Origin: Linyphia triangularis
Lineage: Eukaryota; Arthropoda; Arachnida; Araneae; Linyphiidae
NCBI GenBank assembly: GCA_963978545.1
Contig: OZ021727.1
Location: forward strand, 90,902,447-90,966,446
DNA: 64,000 bases
Direction: 5' to 3'
Below the pieces are notes generated by a model. That model was not told the origin of the DNA. It saw only the letters and a program-made list of their open reading frames with translations, and ran no database searches. Position numbers and translations under genes: made by a program. Below are positions 11,306-25,243 of the stretch, piece by piece (position 1 is the first letter of the stretch; every line of letters starts with the position of its first letter).

Positions 11306-14300
11306 CTAAGAGTGTCAACACTATTTTACTGTTTCATATATGTATGTGTTTTGAGTATTGTAAGTATTCTTGAGGCATTCAGGACAATATACAATAAGGA
11401 CTTCACCACAATTTCTGAGGCCACTTCATTGAATCCTTGCAGGGTATAACTAAGAGTGTCAACACTATTTTACCGTTTCATATATGTATGTGTTTTGAGT
11501 ATTGTAAGTATTCTTGAGGCAATCAGGACAATATACAATAAGGACTTCACCACAATTTCTGAGGCTACTTCATTAAATCCTTGCAGGGTATAACTAAGAG
11601 TGTCAACACTATTTTACCGTTTCATATATGTATGTGTTTTGAGTATTGTAAGTATTCTTGAGGCATTCAGGACAATATACAATAAGGACTTCACCACAAT
11701 TTCTGAGGCCACTTCATTAAATCCTTGCAGGGTATAACTAAGAGTGTCAACACTATTTTACCGTTTCATATATGTATGTGTTTTGAGTATTGTAAGTATT
11801 CTTGAGGCAATCAGGACAATATACAATAAGGACTTCACCACAATTTCTGAGGCCACTTCATTAAATCCTTGCAGGGTATAACTAAGAGTGTCAACACTAT
11901 TTTACCGTTTCATATATGTATGTGTTTTGAGTATTGTAAGTATTCTTGAGGCATTCAGGACAATATACAATAAGGACTTCACCACAATTTCTGAGGCTAC
12001 TTCATTAAATCCTTGCAGGGTATAACTAAGAGTGTCAACACTATTTTACCGTTTCATATATGTATGTGTTTTGAGTATTGTAAGTATTCTTGAGGCATTC
12101 AGGACAATATACAATAAGGACTTCACCACAATTTCTGAGGCTACTTCATTAAATCCTTGCAGGGTATAACTAAGAGTGTCAACACTATTTTACCGTTTCA
12201 TATATGTATGTGTTTTGAGTATTGTAAGTATTCTTGAGGCATTCAGGACAATATACAATAAGGACTTCACCACAATTTCTGAGGCTACTTCATTAAATCC
12301 TTGCAGGGTATAACTAAGAGTGTCAACACTATTTTACCGTTTCATATATGTATGTGTTTTGAGTATTGTAAGTATTCTTGAGGCATTCAGGACAATATAC
12401 AATAAGGACTTCACCACAATTTCTGAGGCTACTTCATTGAATCTTTGCAGGGTATAACTAAGAGTGGCAACACTATTTTACCGTTTCATATATGTATGTG
12501 TTTTGAGTATTGTAAGTATTCTTGAGGCAATCAGGACAATATACAATTAGGACTTCACCACAATTTCTGAGGCTACTTCATTAAATCCTTGCAGGGTATA
12601 ACTAAGAGTGTCAACACTATTTTACCGTTTCATATATGTATGTGTTTTGAGTATTGTAAGTATTCTTGAGGCATTCAGGACAATATACAATAAGGACTTC
12701 ACCACAATTTCTGAGGCTACTTCATTAAATCCTTGCAGGGTATAACTAAGAGTGTCAACACTATTTTACCGTTTCATATATGTATGTGTTTTGAGTATTG
12801 TAAGTATTCTTGAGGCATTCAGGACAATATACAATAAGGACTTCACCACAATTTCTGAGGCTACTTCATTAAATCCTTGCAGGGTATAACTAAGAGTGTC
12901 AACACTATTTTACCGTTTCATATATGTATGTGTTTTGAGTATTGTAAGTATTCTTGAGGCAATCAGGACAATATACAATAAGGACTTCACCACAATTTCT
13001 GAGACCACTTCATTAAATCCTTGCAGGGTATAACTAAGAGTGTCAACACTATTTTACCGTTTCATATATGTATGTGTTTTGAGTATTGTAAGTATTCTTG
13101 AGGCAATCAGGACAATATACAATAAGGACTTCACCACAATTTCTGAGGCTACTTCATTAAATCCTTGCAGGGTATAACTAAGAGTGTCAACACTATTTTA
13201 CCGTTTCATATATGTATGTGTTTTGAGTATTGTAAGTATTCTTGAGGCAATCAGGACAATATACAATAAGGACTTCACCACAATTTCTGAGGCTACTTCA
13301 TTAAATCCTTGCAGGGTATAACTAAGAGTGTCAACACTATTTTACCGTTTCATATATGTATGTGTTTTGAGTATTGTAAGTATTCTTGAAGCAATCAGGA
13401 CAATTTACAATAAGGACTTCACCACAATTTCTGAGGCTACTTCATTGAATCTTTGCAGGGTATAACTAAGAGTGGCAACACTATTTTACCGTTTCATATA
13501 TGTATGTGTTTTGAGTATTGTAAGTATTCTTGAGGCAATCAGGACAATATACAATTAGGACTTCACCACAATTTCTGAGGCTACTTCATTAAATCCTTGC
13601 AGGGTATAACTAAGAGTGTCAACACTATTTTACCGTTTCATATATGTATGTGTTTTGAGTATTGTAAGTATTCTTGAGGCAATCAGGACAATATACAATA
13701 AGGACTTCACCACAATTTCTGAGACCACTTCATTAAATCCTTGCAGGGTATAACTAAGAGTGTCAACACTATTTTACCGTTTCATATATGTATGTGTTTT
13801 GAGTATTGTAAGTATTCTTGAGGCAATCAGGACAATATACAATAAGGACTTCACCACAATTTCTGAGGCTACTTCATTAAATCCTTGCAGGGTATAACTA
13901 AGAGTGTCAACACTATTTTACCGTTTCATATATGTATGTGTTTTGAGTATTATAAGTATTCTTGAGGCAATCAGGACAATATACAATAAGGACTTCACCA
14001 CAATTTCTGAGGCTACTTCATTAAATCCTTGCAGGGTATAACTAAGAGTGTCAACACTATTTTACCGTTTCATATATGTATGTGTTTTGAGTATTGTAAG
14101 TATTCTTGAAGCAATCAGGACAATATACAATAAGGACTTCACCACAATTTCTGAGGCTACTTCATTAAATCCTTGCAGGGTATAACTAAGAGTGTCAACA
14201 CTATTTTACCGTTTCATATATGTATGTGTTTTGAGTATTGTAAGTATTCTTGAGGCAATCAGGACAATATACAATAAGGACTTCACCACAATTTCTGTGG

Positions 14301-15625
14301 CTACTTCATTAAATCCTTGCAGGGTATAACTAAGAGTGTCAACACTATTTTACCGTTTCATATATGTATGTGTTTTGAGTATTATAAGTATTCTTGAGGC
14401 AATCAGGACAATATACAATAAGGACTTCACAACAATTTCTGAGGCTACTTCATTAAATCCTTGCAGGGTATAACTAAGAGTGTCAACACTATTTTACCGT
14501 TTCATATATGTATGTGTTTTGAGTATTGTAAGTATTCTTGAAGCAATCATGACAATATACAATAAGGACTTCACCACAATTTCTGAGACCACTTCATTAA
14601 ATCCTTGCAGGGTATAACTAAGAGTGTCAACACTATTTTACCGTTTCATATATGTATGTGTTTTGAGTATTGTAAGTATTCTTGAGGCAATCAGGACAAT
14701 ATACAATAAGGACTTCACCACAATTTCTGAGGCTACTTCATTAAATCCTTGCAGGGTATAACTAAGAGTGTCAACACTATTTTACCGTTTCATATATGTA
14801 TGTGTTTTGAGTATTATAAGTATTCTTGAGGCAATCAGGACAATATACAATAAGGACTTCACCACAATTTCTGAGGCTACTTCATTAAATCCTTGCAGGG
14901 TATAACTAAGAGTGTCAACACTATTTTACCGTTTCATATATGTATGTGTTTTGAGTATTGTAAGTATTCTTGAAGCAATCAGGACAATATACAATAAGGA
15001 CTTCACCACAATTTCTGAGGCTACTTCATTAAATCCTTGCAGGGTATAACTAAGAGTGTCAACACTATTTTACCGTTTCATATATGTATGTGTTTTGAGT
15101 ATTGTAAGTATTCTTGAGGCAATCAGGACAATATACAATAAGGACTTCACCACAATTTCTGAGGCTACTTCATTAAATCCTTGCAGGGTATAACTAAGAG
15201 TGTCAACACTATTTTACCGTTTCATATATGTATGTGTTTTGAGTATTATAAGTATTCTTGAGGCAATCAGGACAATATACAATAAGGACTTCACCACAAT
15301 TTCTGAGGCTACTTCATTAAATCCTCGCAGGGTATAACTAAGAGTGTCAACACTATTTTACCGTTTCATATATGTATGTGTTTTGAGTATTGTAAGTATT
15401 CTTGAAGCAATCAGGACAATATACAATAAGGACTTCACCACAATTTCTGAGGCTACTTCATTAAATCCTTGCAGGGTATAACTAAGAGTGTCAACACTAT
15501 TTTACCGTTTCATATATGTATGTGTTTTGAGTATTGTAAGTATTCTTGAGGCAATCAGGACAATGTACAATAAGGACTTCACCACAATTTCTGAGGCTAC
15601 TTCATTAAATCCTTGCAGGGTATAA
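11306..15625. repeat. 144-bp satellite, 30 complete units
   Basis: Every unit I measured starts with CTAAGAGTGTCAACACTATT and is 144 bp; the first start (11306) and the end of the last unit (15625) are 4320 bp apart, exactly 30 units, so there is no net indel. Substitution markers show higher-order copying: an AGAGTGGCAAC variant recurs 1008 bp apart (7 units), and ATTATAAG and GAAGCAATCA variants recur every 432 bp (3 units) in the right half. Each unit ends in an acceptor-like TCCTTGCAG|GGTATAA. The array lies in the intron before the first visible exon and stops 81 bp short of it. Confidence 0.96.
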
Positions 15626-15706
15626 CGAAATAATACCCACTTTTTAGCAGAATGTCATAATATTCAACAACTATAACACTCCCTTCACTTCTTCTTCTTT
15701 CCACAG

Positions 15707-16004
15707 GCGTGGCACAAGCGATACTTCGTGCTTCGTGACGAGACACAAGATCGCAGTCCCTGCCTCGAAATGTACGAGAAGGACGATCTCTTCACCGCAC
15801 CGCTCGGAATCGCTGGTCCGATCCTCATCCTAGACCTAGGCCAGTGTGCTCACATCGGCTTCACGTCAGACTCGTCCCGATTTCCCTATGCACTCGTCAT
15901 CGTCTGTCAAGGCAGGTCCCCGCTCCTGCTTGCTGCTGAGGACGAGCTGAGTGCGAGGTCCTGGTTGCTTGCTCTTGGGCTAATCACGCACAAGGGAAGC
16001 GCAG
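15707..16004 (+). CDS. Dok-like docking protein, exon A (PH domain)
   Basis: Internal exon of 99 codons plus 1 nt (enters phase 0, leaves phase 1). The acceptor follows a pyrimidine tract ending TTTCCACAG; the donor is GCAG|GTGAGC. It is GC-rich in AT-rich surroundings. The translation begins AWHKRYFVLRDETQD, a typical PH beta-strand with Trp and Arg-Tyr-Phe-Val-Leu, and ends with an alpha-helix containing ELSARSWLLALGL whose Trp is the hallmark PH C-terminal helix residue. PH domains bind phosphoinositides and place Dok/IRS adaptors at the membrane. The first PH strands and the start codon must come from upstream exon(s) not found here. IRS is the alternative family, but the short tail and YxxP motifs downstream favour Dok. 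Confidence 0.85.
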
Positions 16005-16051
16005 GTGAGCTATCAATAGACCATTAGACCATTGAAATTTGAAAACAATTA

Positions 16052-16614
16052 TTAGTTTGAGAGGCAACTGCATGTTTACGGATCCACTGGTCTGCCGAGG
16101 CAAAAATGGCCGAAACTAGTCAAAAATCAACATTAAATGAGCTGAGCTAAATTCAGATGCCAAATATGTCGTAACTTGTAAAAAAATTAATACATTTTTA
16201 GCGCAAACGATTTCTGATCTCTGGGTTCGGAAAACTTGCATCTTTTAAAAGTAAGCCCAATTGGCGACATCAGTTACGTCACAGTGACGTAATATTTAAT
16301 GCCAACTTGGCCCGTTTGTGAAAGATGCAAGTAAACCGTCGCCAGACATTTGAATCGTCTGAAACCTTCTTAATCGAAAATTAAAGAGTGATGGGTTACT
16401 AAAAAAAAAGAAGAATGTGCATTATTTGGCAAGTTATGTCGTATTTGGCAATCGGATTTAGTTCATCTTATTCAAAGACGTTTTTTGACTAGTTTCGGCC
16501 ATTTTTGTCACGGCAGACCAATGGATTCGTAATCTACTCATTTTTCTTCATTTTCTATAAAAAATACAGAAGGATGTTCGATGGGGTACCTAAACTTGCA
16601 ATCTCTCTCAGTCT
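16052..16614. mobile_element. Foldback element copy A
   Basis: About 560-bp imperfect palindrome. The left arm runs from TTGAGAGGCAACTGCA through GGCAAAAATGGCCGAAACTA; the right arm ends with the inverse (TAGTTTCGGCCATTTTTG ... TGCAATCTCTCTCAGTCT). The centre carries two ACGTCA half-sites in opposite orientation (GTTACGTCACAGTGACGTAA, 16274-16293). No coding. It starts 47 bp after the donor of exon A. Same family as 42305, 47418 and 55119. Confidence 0.85.
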
Positions 16615-17518
16615 GTATTTAATTGCATATGTTGCATTTGGTAGTAATTGAGAACGTTTAAAGACCCTTTCCTTTGCGATTTGTTAGTGTAATTTCAAAA
16701 AAGGATGGGTATTTGTCTAAGTTCCTAGACAAAAAAAAATAGCAACTTATTCAACTAAAAAAAAAATTATTTTTTTTTGAAAAAATTACTTCTTAAAAAA
16801 AGGATGGAAGTAGCGAAGAAATGTTTTAGTAGAAGAAACTTACTGAGGGATTTATGTCAGCAATTTTCAACTAATAAAAATTTACTTTACAACACTAAGG
16901 TGCCTGAATTGGGGACTACAAATGGAAAACGACCTAAATCCAAAATAGAAAATTTATCGGGAGAGCCGAAAATGAGAAACACTCGAAACTGGTACTTAAG
17001 GATATGACTAAGTACTAGATTTAATTTGAACTCTTGCTACTCTACTTCGTACTTTGGGCGTTCTCCACTTTTTTTAGCTTGGTATTTAGGAAAATGTTCC
17101 GTAAAAAACAGGTTTTTGTTTTTTTGGTACTTAGGTCGTTTTCCATTTCTAGTCCTCAATTTTTGAATTGGAGTTTAAAGTTATTTTTACATCTATTTAC
17201 TACAAACTTACCTAGCTTAGTGGTAAATGTATATCCAAGTTCATTTAAATCTTAAGTAATTAAATTACTTAACACAAAAAGGCAACTTTTATTCCAAAAA
17301 CTTTTATGTGTTCCACAATACATTCCGCAACCTTTATAGTAATTTACAACAGTTTTCCTTTATTTTACTTCTAGAAGTACATTTCTTTTGCAGGTTTCTA
17401 CAAATATTGTCTTCTGTAATTCTCATAGTTTTCTCAATACATCATCTGTGAACAAAATTTCTTAAACATTGTATTGCTTGTGATGCATACCGATGTTAAT
17501 TTCCAATGTGTCGTGCAG
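16615..17518. other. Intron 1 remainder
   Basis: AT-rich intronic sequence. Short open frames of 60-80 codons at 16777-17255 show low-complexity Lys/Phe composition and no family resemblance. The last bases (AATGTGTCGTGCAG) form the acceptor of exon B. Confidence 0.6.
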
Positions 17519-17692
17519 GTCAGTACCAGCGCACCTCGTTCAATCCTCCCCCTTCCCTGGTGGTGGAGGGAAGAAGAAGAAACAAATCCTCTTTTCGTGA
17601 CACCTGTTCCTTGCCACAAGAATCATCTGCGCCATTGTCCTTGGAGAGCACAGCTTCCACGATAGAGGATTGTAGCGACAGCGACATGGACC
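17519..17692 (+). CDS. Dok-like docking protein, exon B (PH-PTB linker)
   Basis: 174-nt exon, phase 1 in and out; acceptor TCGTGCAG|GTCAG, donor GACC|GTGAGT. Joined to exon A it reads GSAGQYQRTSFNPPPSLV, then a basic patch (EGRRRNKSSF), a Ser-rich stretch and an acidic end (STIEDCSDSDMD is close to the reading). Low-complexity, Ser/Pro-rich and charged, it looks like a flexible linker between the PH and PTB domains. Open frames in the other registers and on the minus strand at this site are shadows. Placement rests on matching phase with both neighbours and its GC-richness. Confidence 0.78.
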
Positions 17693-17907
17693 GTGAGTAC
17701 ACTCTGCAAATTTTACATTTTACTAACATAAGGATTCCAAGGGAAAATCAAAAGTAAAAGGTATATCAGACCCATATGATACCTCTATCAACCACAAGAA
17801 AAGTTAGAGACACAAGCTGCTTACAACGTGTATAAAGTTTATACACTATCTACCAACAAATAATTAGACACCTGTTATAAAAGAGATAAAACACAATTTA
17901 TTCATAT

Positions 17908-18235
17908 TCAATAGGTGGTAGAGCCTCCACCTGAAGCAATTACAGCCTTTACCCTCCGGGACATGCTTTCTACTAATGTTTGGATGATGGACAGTGCTAT
18001 TTTCCTCCACTCGGCTTGGAGTGGACATGTGCGTTCTTTCACCGTTTTTGGACGGTTGCTGCACCCCTTAATTCGGCAATCCAACTCGTCCCAGAAGTGT
18101 TCTATAGGATTCATGTTTGGACTCTGGGCAGGCCAGTCCAGTCGGTTCAAGACAAGTGCCGTTTTCATCCTAGAAGCAACAATGGTCCTTAAATTGCCAC
18201 AGAGTAGGAAGCACATTGTTGTATAGAATAGTGGA
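17908..18235 (-). pseudogene. Tc1-like transposase remnant (C-terminal third)
   Basis: The minus-strand frame ending at about 17908 contains DWPAQSPNMNPIEHFWDELD (20 residues), the signature around the third catalytic residue of Tc1-type DDE/D transposases (Glu of PIEHFW), then CPLQAEWRKIALSIIQTLVE and the usual ending SMSRRVKAVIASGGGSTTY. Upstream (18216-18235) the reading frame degenerates, and the first two catalytic Asp regions are absent. A 5'-truncated dead copy inside intron 2. Confidence 0.9.
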
Positions 18236-20452
18236 AAGTGATCGTTAATATGTTACCGCACGGTAAATATCTTCAAAAGGCTTTGGTTGCTTATCAAAAT
18301 TATAAAATACTCCATATTACTAGAACCTATAGTTATGCGCAAAATATTTGCATCACACAACTTTCAATCATACCATAATGCAGGTTCATGTCGTTTTAGC
18401 TTCAAAATATTAGTTGGCGACAATAAATAATTTCGGTAATGATCATTTTAAGAATCTTTTAAATTTTTATTTAAGTAGGGAATACGTAACTTATAAGTAT
18501 ATAATGAAAGAGCGTATAGTACTGAAAACTGGTTGCATCCACAAAGAATTTCAGACATAATTTTCTGCGAAAATTCCTCAACTCCAGAGCTTGAAATGTG
18601 TGAATGTGTAGGAAGATTTTCAAACAGACACACTAGAGGTACACAAAACCACACTTTTTTTTTTAATAATTTGGACAAAATAATATGAATTAAATAAGCG
18701 TGAAACTGTTTGAGTTGTTGAGTAAACATATTAGTATAAAAATAAAAGTTAATTAGCGGTTTAAGAATATATTTGTTGTTATTTAAACGTTCTGAACAAT
18801 TGATTGCACATCATTTTTTTTTTTTTAAATTGTTTTAATTCGAAATTCTATTTGCAATGCAATTTTCTGGTGTTTATATATGTACTTGGGAAAGCTATTG
18901 CATCTCGGTTGAAAATCAATAGAAATCTGTTCATAAAGCTCAATTCATATTATAATGTATTTGGCATAATTTATGATCATTCATGAGATAAATTACACTT
19001 GATGTTTGAAACTTTCCTATACCCCCAATGTTCCTAAAATAAAATGAAACTAGTGATTAGATGAACATGACATCTAAGTTTAGCAGTTAAAATAATGAGT
19101 TTCAAATGTGATATTTAAGAATAATTGCGCCCTACCGTGATTTTTTTAAATACTCGCTTTTATAAAAGGTTTTTTTTTTAGAAAACATCTTCAAGCGTAA
19201 ATTGTTAAGTAATTTATTGCTGAATCTTCGTTTCTTTTTTGGGGGAGGGGGGGGTAGTAAAATATGTAATCAAAGGGATTTTCATCTTTTCCTAGTATTT
19301 ATGTAAATCATTAGTTTGATATATACTTTTATCCAAATATTTCGATTGGTTTTGCTTTGATTGCTTTGCTTTCATTTTGAATTTTCAAATACTTATTTAA
19401 GCAAATAACGCTTAACTAACTGGAAATAAACTTCATAAAAACATTTATTGAAACATAGTTAAATTCGTGATTTTTTCGTCCAGATTTTAGCTATGAAAAG
19501 GTAAAATAAACAGGAAATTATTATTCAATTAAATGTATTTCTTTTTTACGATCTAATAATTTAAACACTTTCAATTACCCGCATTAGTTATTTTATTAAT
19601 ATTTTTTTTTTTTTTTTCAATCTGGTCAAGATTTCCTTTTCTTAACGCAAAATATAAAATTGCGTGTATGATTGTAGTAAACGTACACCAGAATAAAATT
19701 ATATTTTTTGAAAAAGAATCCTAAAAAAATTTTTTAAAACTACGGTTAAGTTGGTAAATCGAAAATAGAAGAGTAGTTTTATTATTTTTAACAAACTATT
19801 TCCATAGATTTTAACACTATATTTTTTCTTACTTCCAAAATAACTGAAACAAAATAATAATATTTAAAAGGTTTTTTTACAAGTTAAAAAAATGTAATTA
19901 AATATAATTTATTAAATATTTAACTTACGTCTATGAAATAGAATTTGACACAAATAGAATTTAATTCCTTTGAGTAAACTGAATAATATTACATTATGTT
20001 GCACTGAATTTATTTCACATTCAATTCGTCGACATTCATTCAATTCGTACTGAAAAGAACTAAAATGTATCACTTTGATGGTATTTTAGTTCTTCTCCGT
20101 TTTTGCTCAAAATACTATCTGCATATGTGTTTAAAAAGAAGTTTAAACTTTATATTAATTTAGAAAAAATAGGAAGTTTAGCATTACATACAAACACAAT
20201 TAAATTGATTTGCAACAAATATTACTTTATTAAACAAATCTTTGCTTTTATAGATAAAAAAAGTATCACTTATACAAGAAACTTCTAAGTGGATTAACGT
20301 TATATATTGGCTAGATATTGGGGATTTATATAAACATCTATTTTAATACTAGCTCAAAATACACAATTAAAAAAAAGAAAAAAAGTTCTTTGATTTATCT
20401 ATGATTTCTTCATTTGATTTTTTTCTTCTCTTTTTCTTGAAAAGTGGGTAAA
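18236..20452. other. Anonymous intronic sequence
   Basis: Very AT-rich, with many poly-T/poly-A runs (for example 18655-18664, 18815-18826, 19602-19618) and a G-rich run (19242-19256). No coding, RNA or repeat family recognised. Confidence 0.55.
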
Positions 20453-20456
20453 ATAT

Positions 20457-21249
20457 TGTTGCGTGGATGGGTTCGAAAGATTTGAAGCCAAAGCATATCA
20501 AAACTTGCAAAAAATTTATTCCAATAAAACTCTTCACATATTCCTTTACAGCTGAAGAACTTCTCGTATTAGTAGAATCAATACAGCTCTATACACAACA
20601 ATAGAGCACAAACAGCATTTAAACTTAACACACAACTGCTAAATCGCCGCAAAAGACAATGCAATACAGTTCGCTTTCGGAACTCTCTGAATGCTCGCTG
20701 ACAGACAACCAAGTCAGTAACTCCACTCAGTATTTCCAGTCAACTAACTAACTCCAGTCAACTAATTGACAAACCAACCCCGTCAACAAGTGACTAACTC
20801 GATCACTTTACCGGTCTTATATAGGGGAGGTGAACATTCTTGAAACTTCTAGAGGTAGATATTTGGAGAACTTTCCAGATCGTAGTCGAAAAGTCCTATA
20901 CATGTACATGGGGACCGAACATGTCGCCAAATGGTCGCCAAGTTTGGCGACGTCTGGCGATTTCTCGCCAAATTTGGTAACAAAAATTAGTCGCCAAAAC
21001 CGTCGCCAACTTTGCTCTATCTCGCCAATTTGTTAATATGCCAACCATAATGTTAAATGCCCTGCTCCTTGTAAAACTCGCTTCCCAGCGTTACCTCTGT
21101 AAAATTCATTATCAAGTATTGAGATCCATATTGTAGGGAAGCCAACTTAAGACGAACTATTGCACTGCTTTATGCAAAATGTACATAAATCTTCCTATTT
21201 ACAAAATTAACGCTACGAAATATTTACAAATATACAAAAATTCGTAACA
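20457..21249 (-). mobile_element. Solo LTR copy 1 (Ty3/gypsy-like)
   Basis: 793 bp. On the minus strand it starts TGTTACGAATTTTTG and ends CCATCCACGCAACA (TG...CA), flanked on both sides by a perfect ATAT duplication (20453-20456, 21250-21253). 4-bp ATAT targets are known for gypsy-group elements such as 17.6 and 297. On the minus strand it has a TATA-like CCTATATAAG-type block and a GGAATAAA polyadenylation-like signal. No internal retroviral-type genes adjoin it. Confidence 0.87.
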
Positions 21250-21259
21250 ATATGTTTTC

Positions 21260-21301
21260 CAACACCTACAGAGTTTTAAGTTTAAGACTCTGCAGGTGTT
21301 G
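21260..21301. repeat. Short inverted repeat (hairpin)
   Basis: Arms CAACACCTACAGAGTTTTAA and TTAAGACTCTGCAGGTGTTG pair at 18 of 20 positions around a 2-base loop region, seven bases beyond the LTR target duplication. Function unknown. Confidence 0.7.
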
Positions 21302-22075
21302 TAAAACATGCTTTGTGTAATGCTTGCTGAGTGTAATGGATATATATATACGTCCTTTGATCCCACTTTTTTTAGCAATACACAAAAAATTTTAATTTAT
21401 AAATTAAATTAAAAATAAAATATTGTTTCAACATTTTTATTAGGAAGAGAGTTAAAAACCCAAACAACACAAAATAAATAAAAAAATAATTTAAAAAATT
21501 ATATATCTAAATCAAAAATTTAATTAAAAAATTATTGAGAGAAAACAACTGTACAATTTTCCCCATTCTCTGAACGTTCAGATGGTTTTAAGAGCTTTCA
21601 GTCTTAAGGATGGGTGCGCATACATATGTAAATAATAAAGATGTTGTTTTTTAATTCAGAGAAATGGTAGCTTTGAATTTAAACATTTCGTCTAAAATGT
21701 AATATTTCGTCAAATTCAGAGGTTAAAAACTTTTAAAATTATCCACTTGGGTGTTTTTAAGAGTATTGTAATAATTCGAAATGTTCCTGAAAAAAATTGT
21801 AAAGAGACCAATTCTAATAGAAGTGCAACGAAGTAATTGTTTATTGTAAAAGCTACCAGCAATGCATGAAAGCCGACATTCAGTAGAATACTGAAGCATT
21901 TTGTAGAATGGTGCACACTTTTAGGCAAAGTTTGAATCGATTAACTGAAACATGTCACATATTTTCTATGCATTATATAGAATGTCAAATAGAAAACCCA
22001 AACCAGCAAAGTAAGAATTTCATCCATGTTTTTATGTCTACCGTCAATTCTTCAATTATGAAAGATTACCACGCT
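21302..22075. other. Anonymous intronic sequence
   Basis: AT-rich; contains (TA)-rich patches near 21340. An open frame that starts at about 21908 and runs into the (CTTA)n tract has no recognisable domain before the repeat, so it was not called. Confidence 0.5.
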
Positions 22076-23767
<1,692 letters not shown>

Positions 23768-24447
23768 CCTCAGCTCTACAGCCCATGCAGGGCCTTGGCC
23801 TCCTTTATCACACAGTTTCACTTTTTCCCATCCTTAACCTTGATCTTCCAATTTTTGATTTCCATCTTTTTTAAGTTTCCTTCCACCTCATCTAGCCATC
23901 TTTTTATAGGGCATCCGAACTTTTCTCATTCGAACTTTTCTAGTCTTCCCCTGTAAATGTTCTTTATTGCTCTTTCATCACTCATTCGCTACAGATGTCC
24001 GAACCATTGTATTCTTTTTTATTTTAATATATTTACTATATATTTTTCTTTATATAGCTTACTTAATTCTAAATTACTCCTAATTCTCCAAACATCTCCA
24101 TCTTTGACTGGTCCATAAATTTTCCTTAAAATATTTCTCTCAAAAGTAATGAGTATTTTTTCCTCATTGTGAGTGGTAGTCCTAGTTTCTGATGCATAAA
24201 TGACTTTAGGTCTAATTATTGTTTTTTTGTAATTTTAGTTTTAACTTTCTTGAGAGCAGAGAGGACTTAAACAACTTAAGCATTGAAAAATAGCATCTGT
24301 TTCCAGCTGCCAGTCTAGCCTTTATTTCTGGGTTTAGTTAATTTTTTTTAGTAATAATTCAATCAAGATATTTCAATTTTGTCATCTTTTCAAAACCAAG
24401 TTCAGTATTTACTGAACTCGAGGTTGACCTGTTCCCTCTGTCCATAA
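23768..24447 (-). pseudogene. LINE reverse transcriptase 3' end, decayed
   Basis: Translated on the minus strand in shifting frames, it reads KYLD*IITKKN, LNPEIKARLAAGNRCYFSML, KLFKSSLLSRKLKLKL, then PKVIYASETRTTTHNEEKIL, ERNILRKIYGP, RIQWFGHL*RMSDERAIKN and CPIKRWLDEVEGNLKKM, ending EAKALHGL. This order (AAGNRCY helix, Y-x-SETxT, RRI-GP, RIxWxGHxxRM, RWxDxV) is the thumb and C-terminal region of endonuclease-type LINE reverse transcriptases. Several stops and frameshifts make it dead. The catalytic RT motifs lie upstream of the break at about 24447, where an LTR lies. The 3' end runs straight into (TAAG)n. Confidence 0.88.
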
Positions 24448-24465
24448 CAATATAATTTTACGAAT

Positions 24466-25127
24466 TTCTGTACATTTGTAAATATTTCGTAGTATTAATT
24501 ATGTAAAAAGGAAAAATTATGTACATTTCGCATAAGGCAGTGCAAGAGTTTGTCTTTACTTCGCATTTCTACAATGCGTTTCTTACTGCTTGAAAACAAG
24601 TTTTACAGGGATAATGCTGGAAAACGAGTTTTAAAAGGAGAAGGCCATTTGACATTATGGTTAATGGCAATCTCGCCAATTTGGTGATGATTTAGGCGAC
24701 AAATTTTGGTTGACAAATTTGGCAAGAAATCACCAAATGTCGCCAAACTTGGACACCATTTGGCGACACTTTCGGTCCCCATGTACCTGTATAGGGCTTT
24801 TCGACTGCTTTCTGGAAAATTCTACCAAACTTCTATCTCTAGAAAATTCGCGAAGGGTTAGCTTTTCTATACATTGCCAAAGGAGCATGTGATCGAGTTA
24901 GTAAGTTGTCTCTCAGTGAACATTCAGAGTAGTTCCGAATGTGAACTGCATTGCATTGTCTTTTGCGTCGATTTTAGCAGTTGTATATCTAGTTTTTAAC
25001 TGGTGTTTGTGCTCCATTGTTGTGTAAAGAGCTGTATTGAGTCAATTAGAACAGAAAGTTCCGGAGTTGTAAAAGAACCTGCGAAGAGTTATATCGGAAT
25101 AAATTCCTTCAAGTTTTAGAGGCATCT
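24466..25127 (+). mobile_element. LTR copy 2, truncated at its right end
   Basis: Plus-strand copy of the same LTR: ACGAATTTCTGTACATTTGTA at the left (first few bases diverged), the TCGCCAA/TTTGGCGA cluster at 24670-24775, and GGAATAAATTCCTTCAAG near 25097. The terminal block GCTTTGGCTTCAAGTCTTTC present in other copies is missing. Inserted next to the LINE remnant. Confidence 0.82.
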
Positions 25128-25243
25128 TTCTGTTTTAGACCACAAATTTGCATCATCTGCGAAAGCAAAGATTTATAAGGATCGGTTCATTATTGTACCC
25201 CCTCGACTAGAATAAATTTTGAAGAATAATGAACATTTTTGAA

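Noticed and set aside
1..15625. Tandem arrays as CRISPR
   Set aside because: Units are contiguous without unique spacers, too long, and the DNA is eukaryotic.
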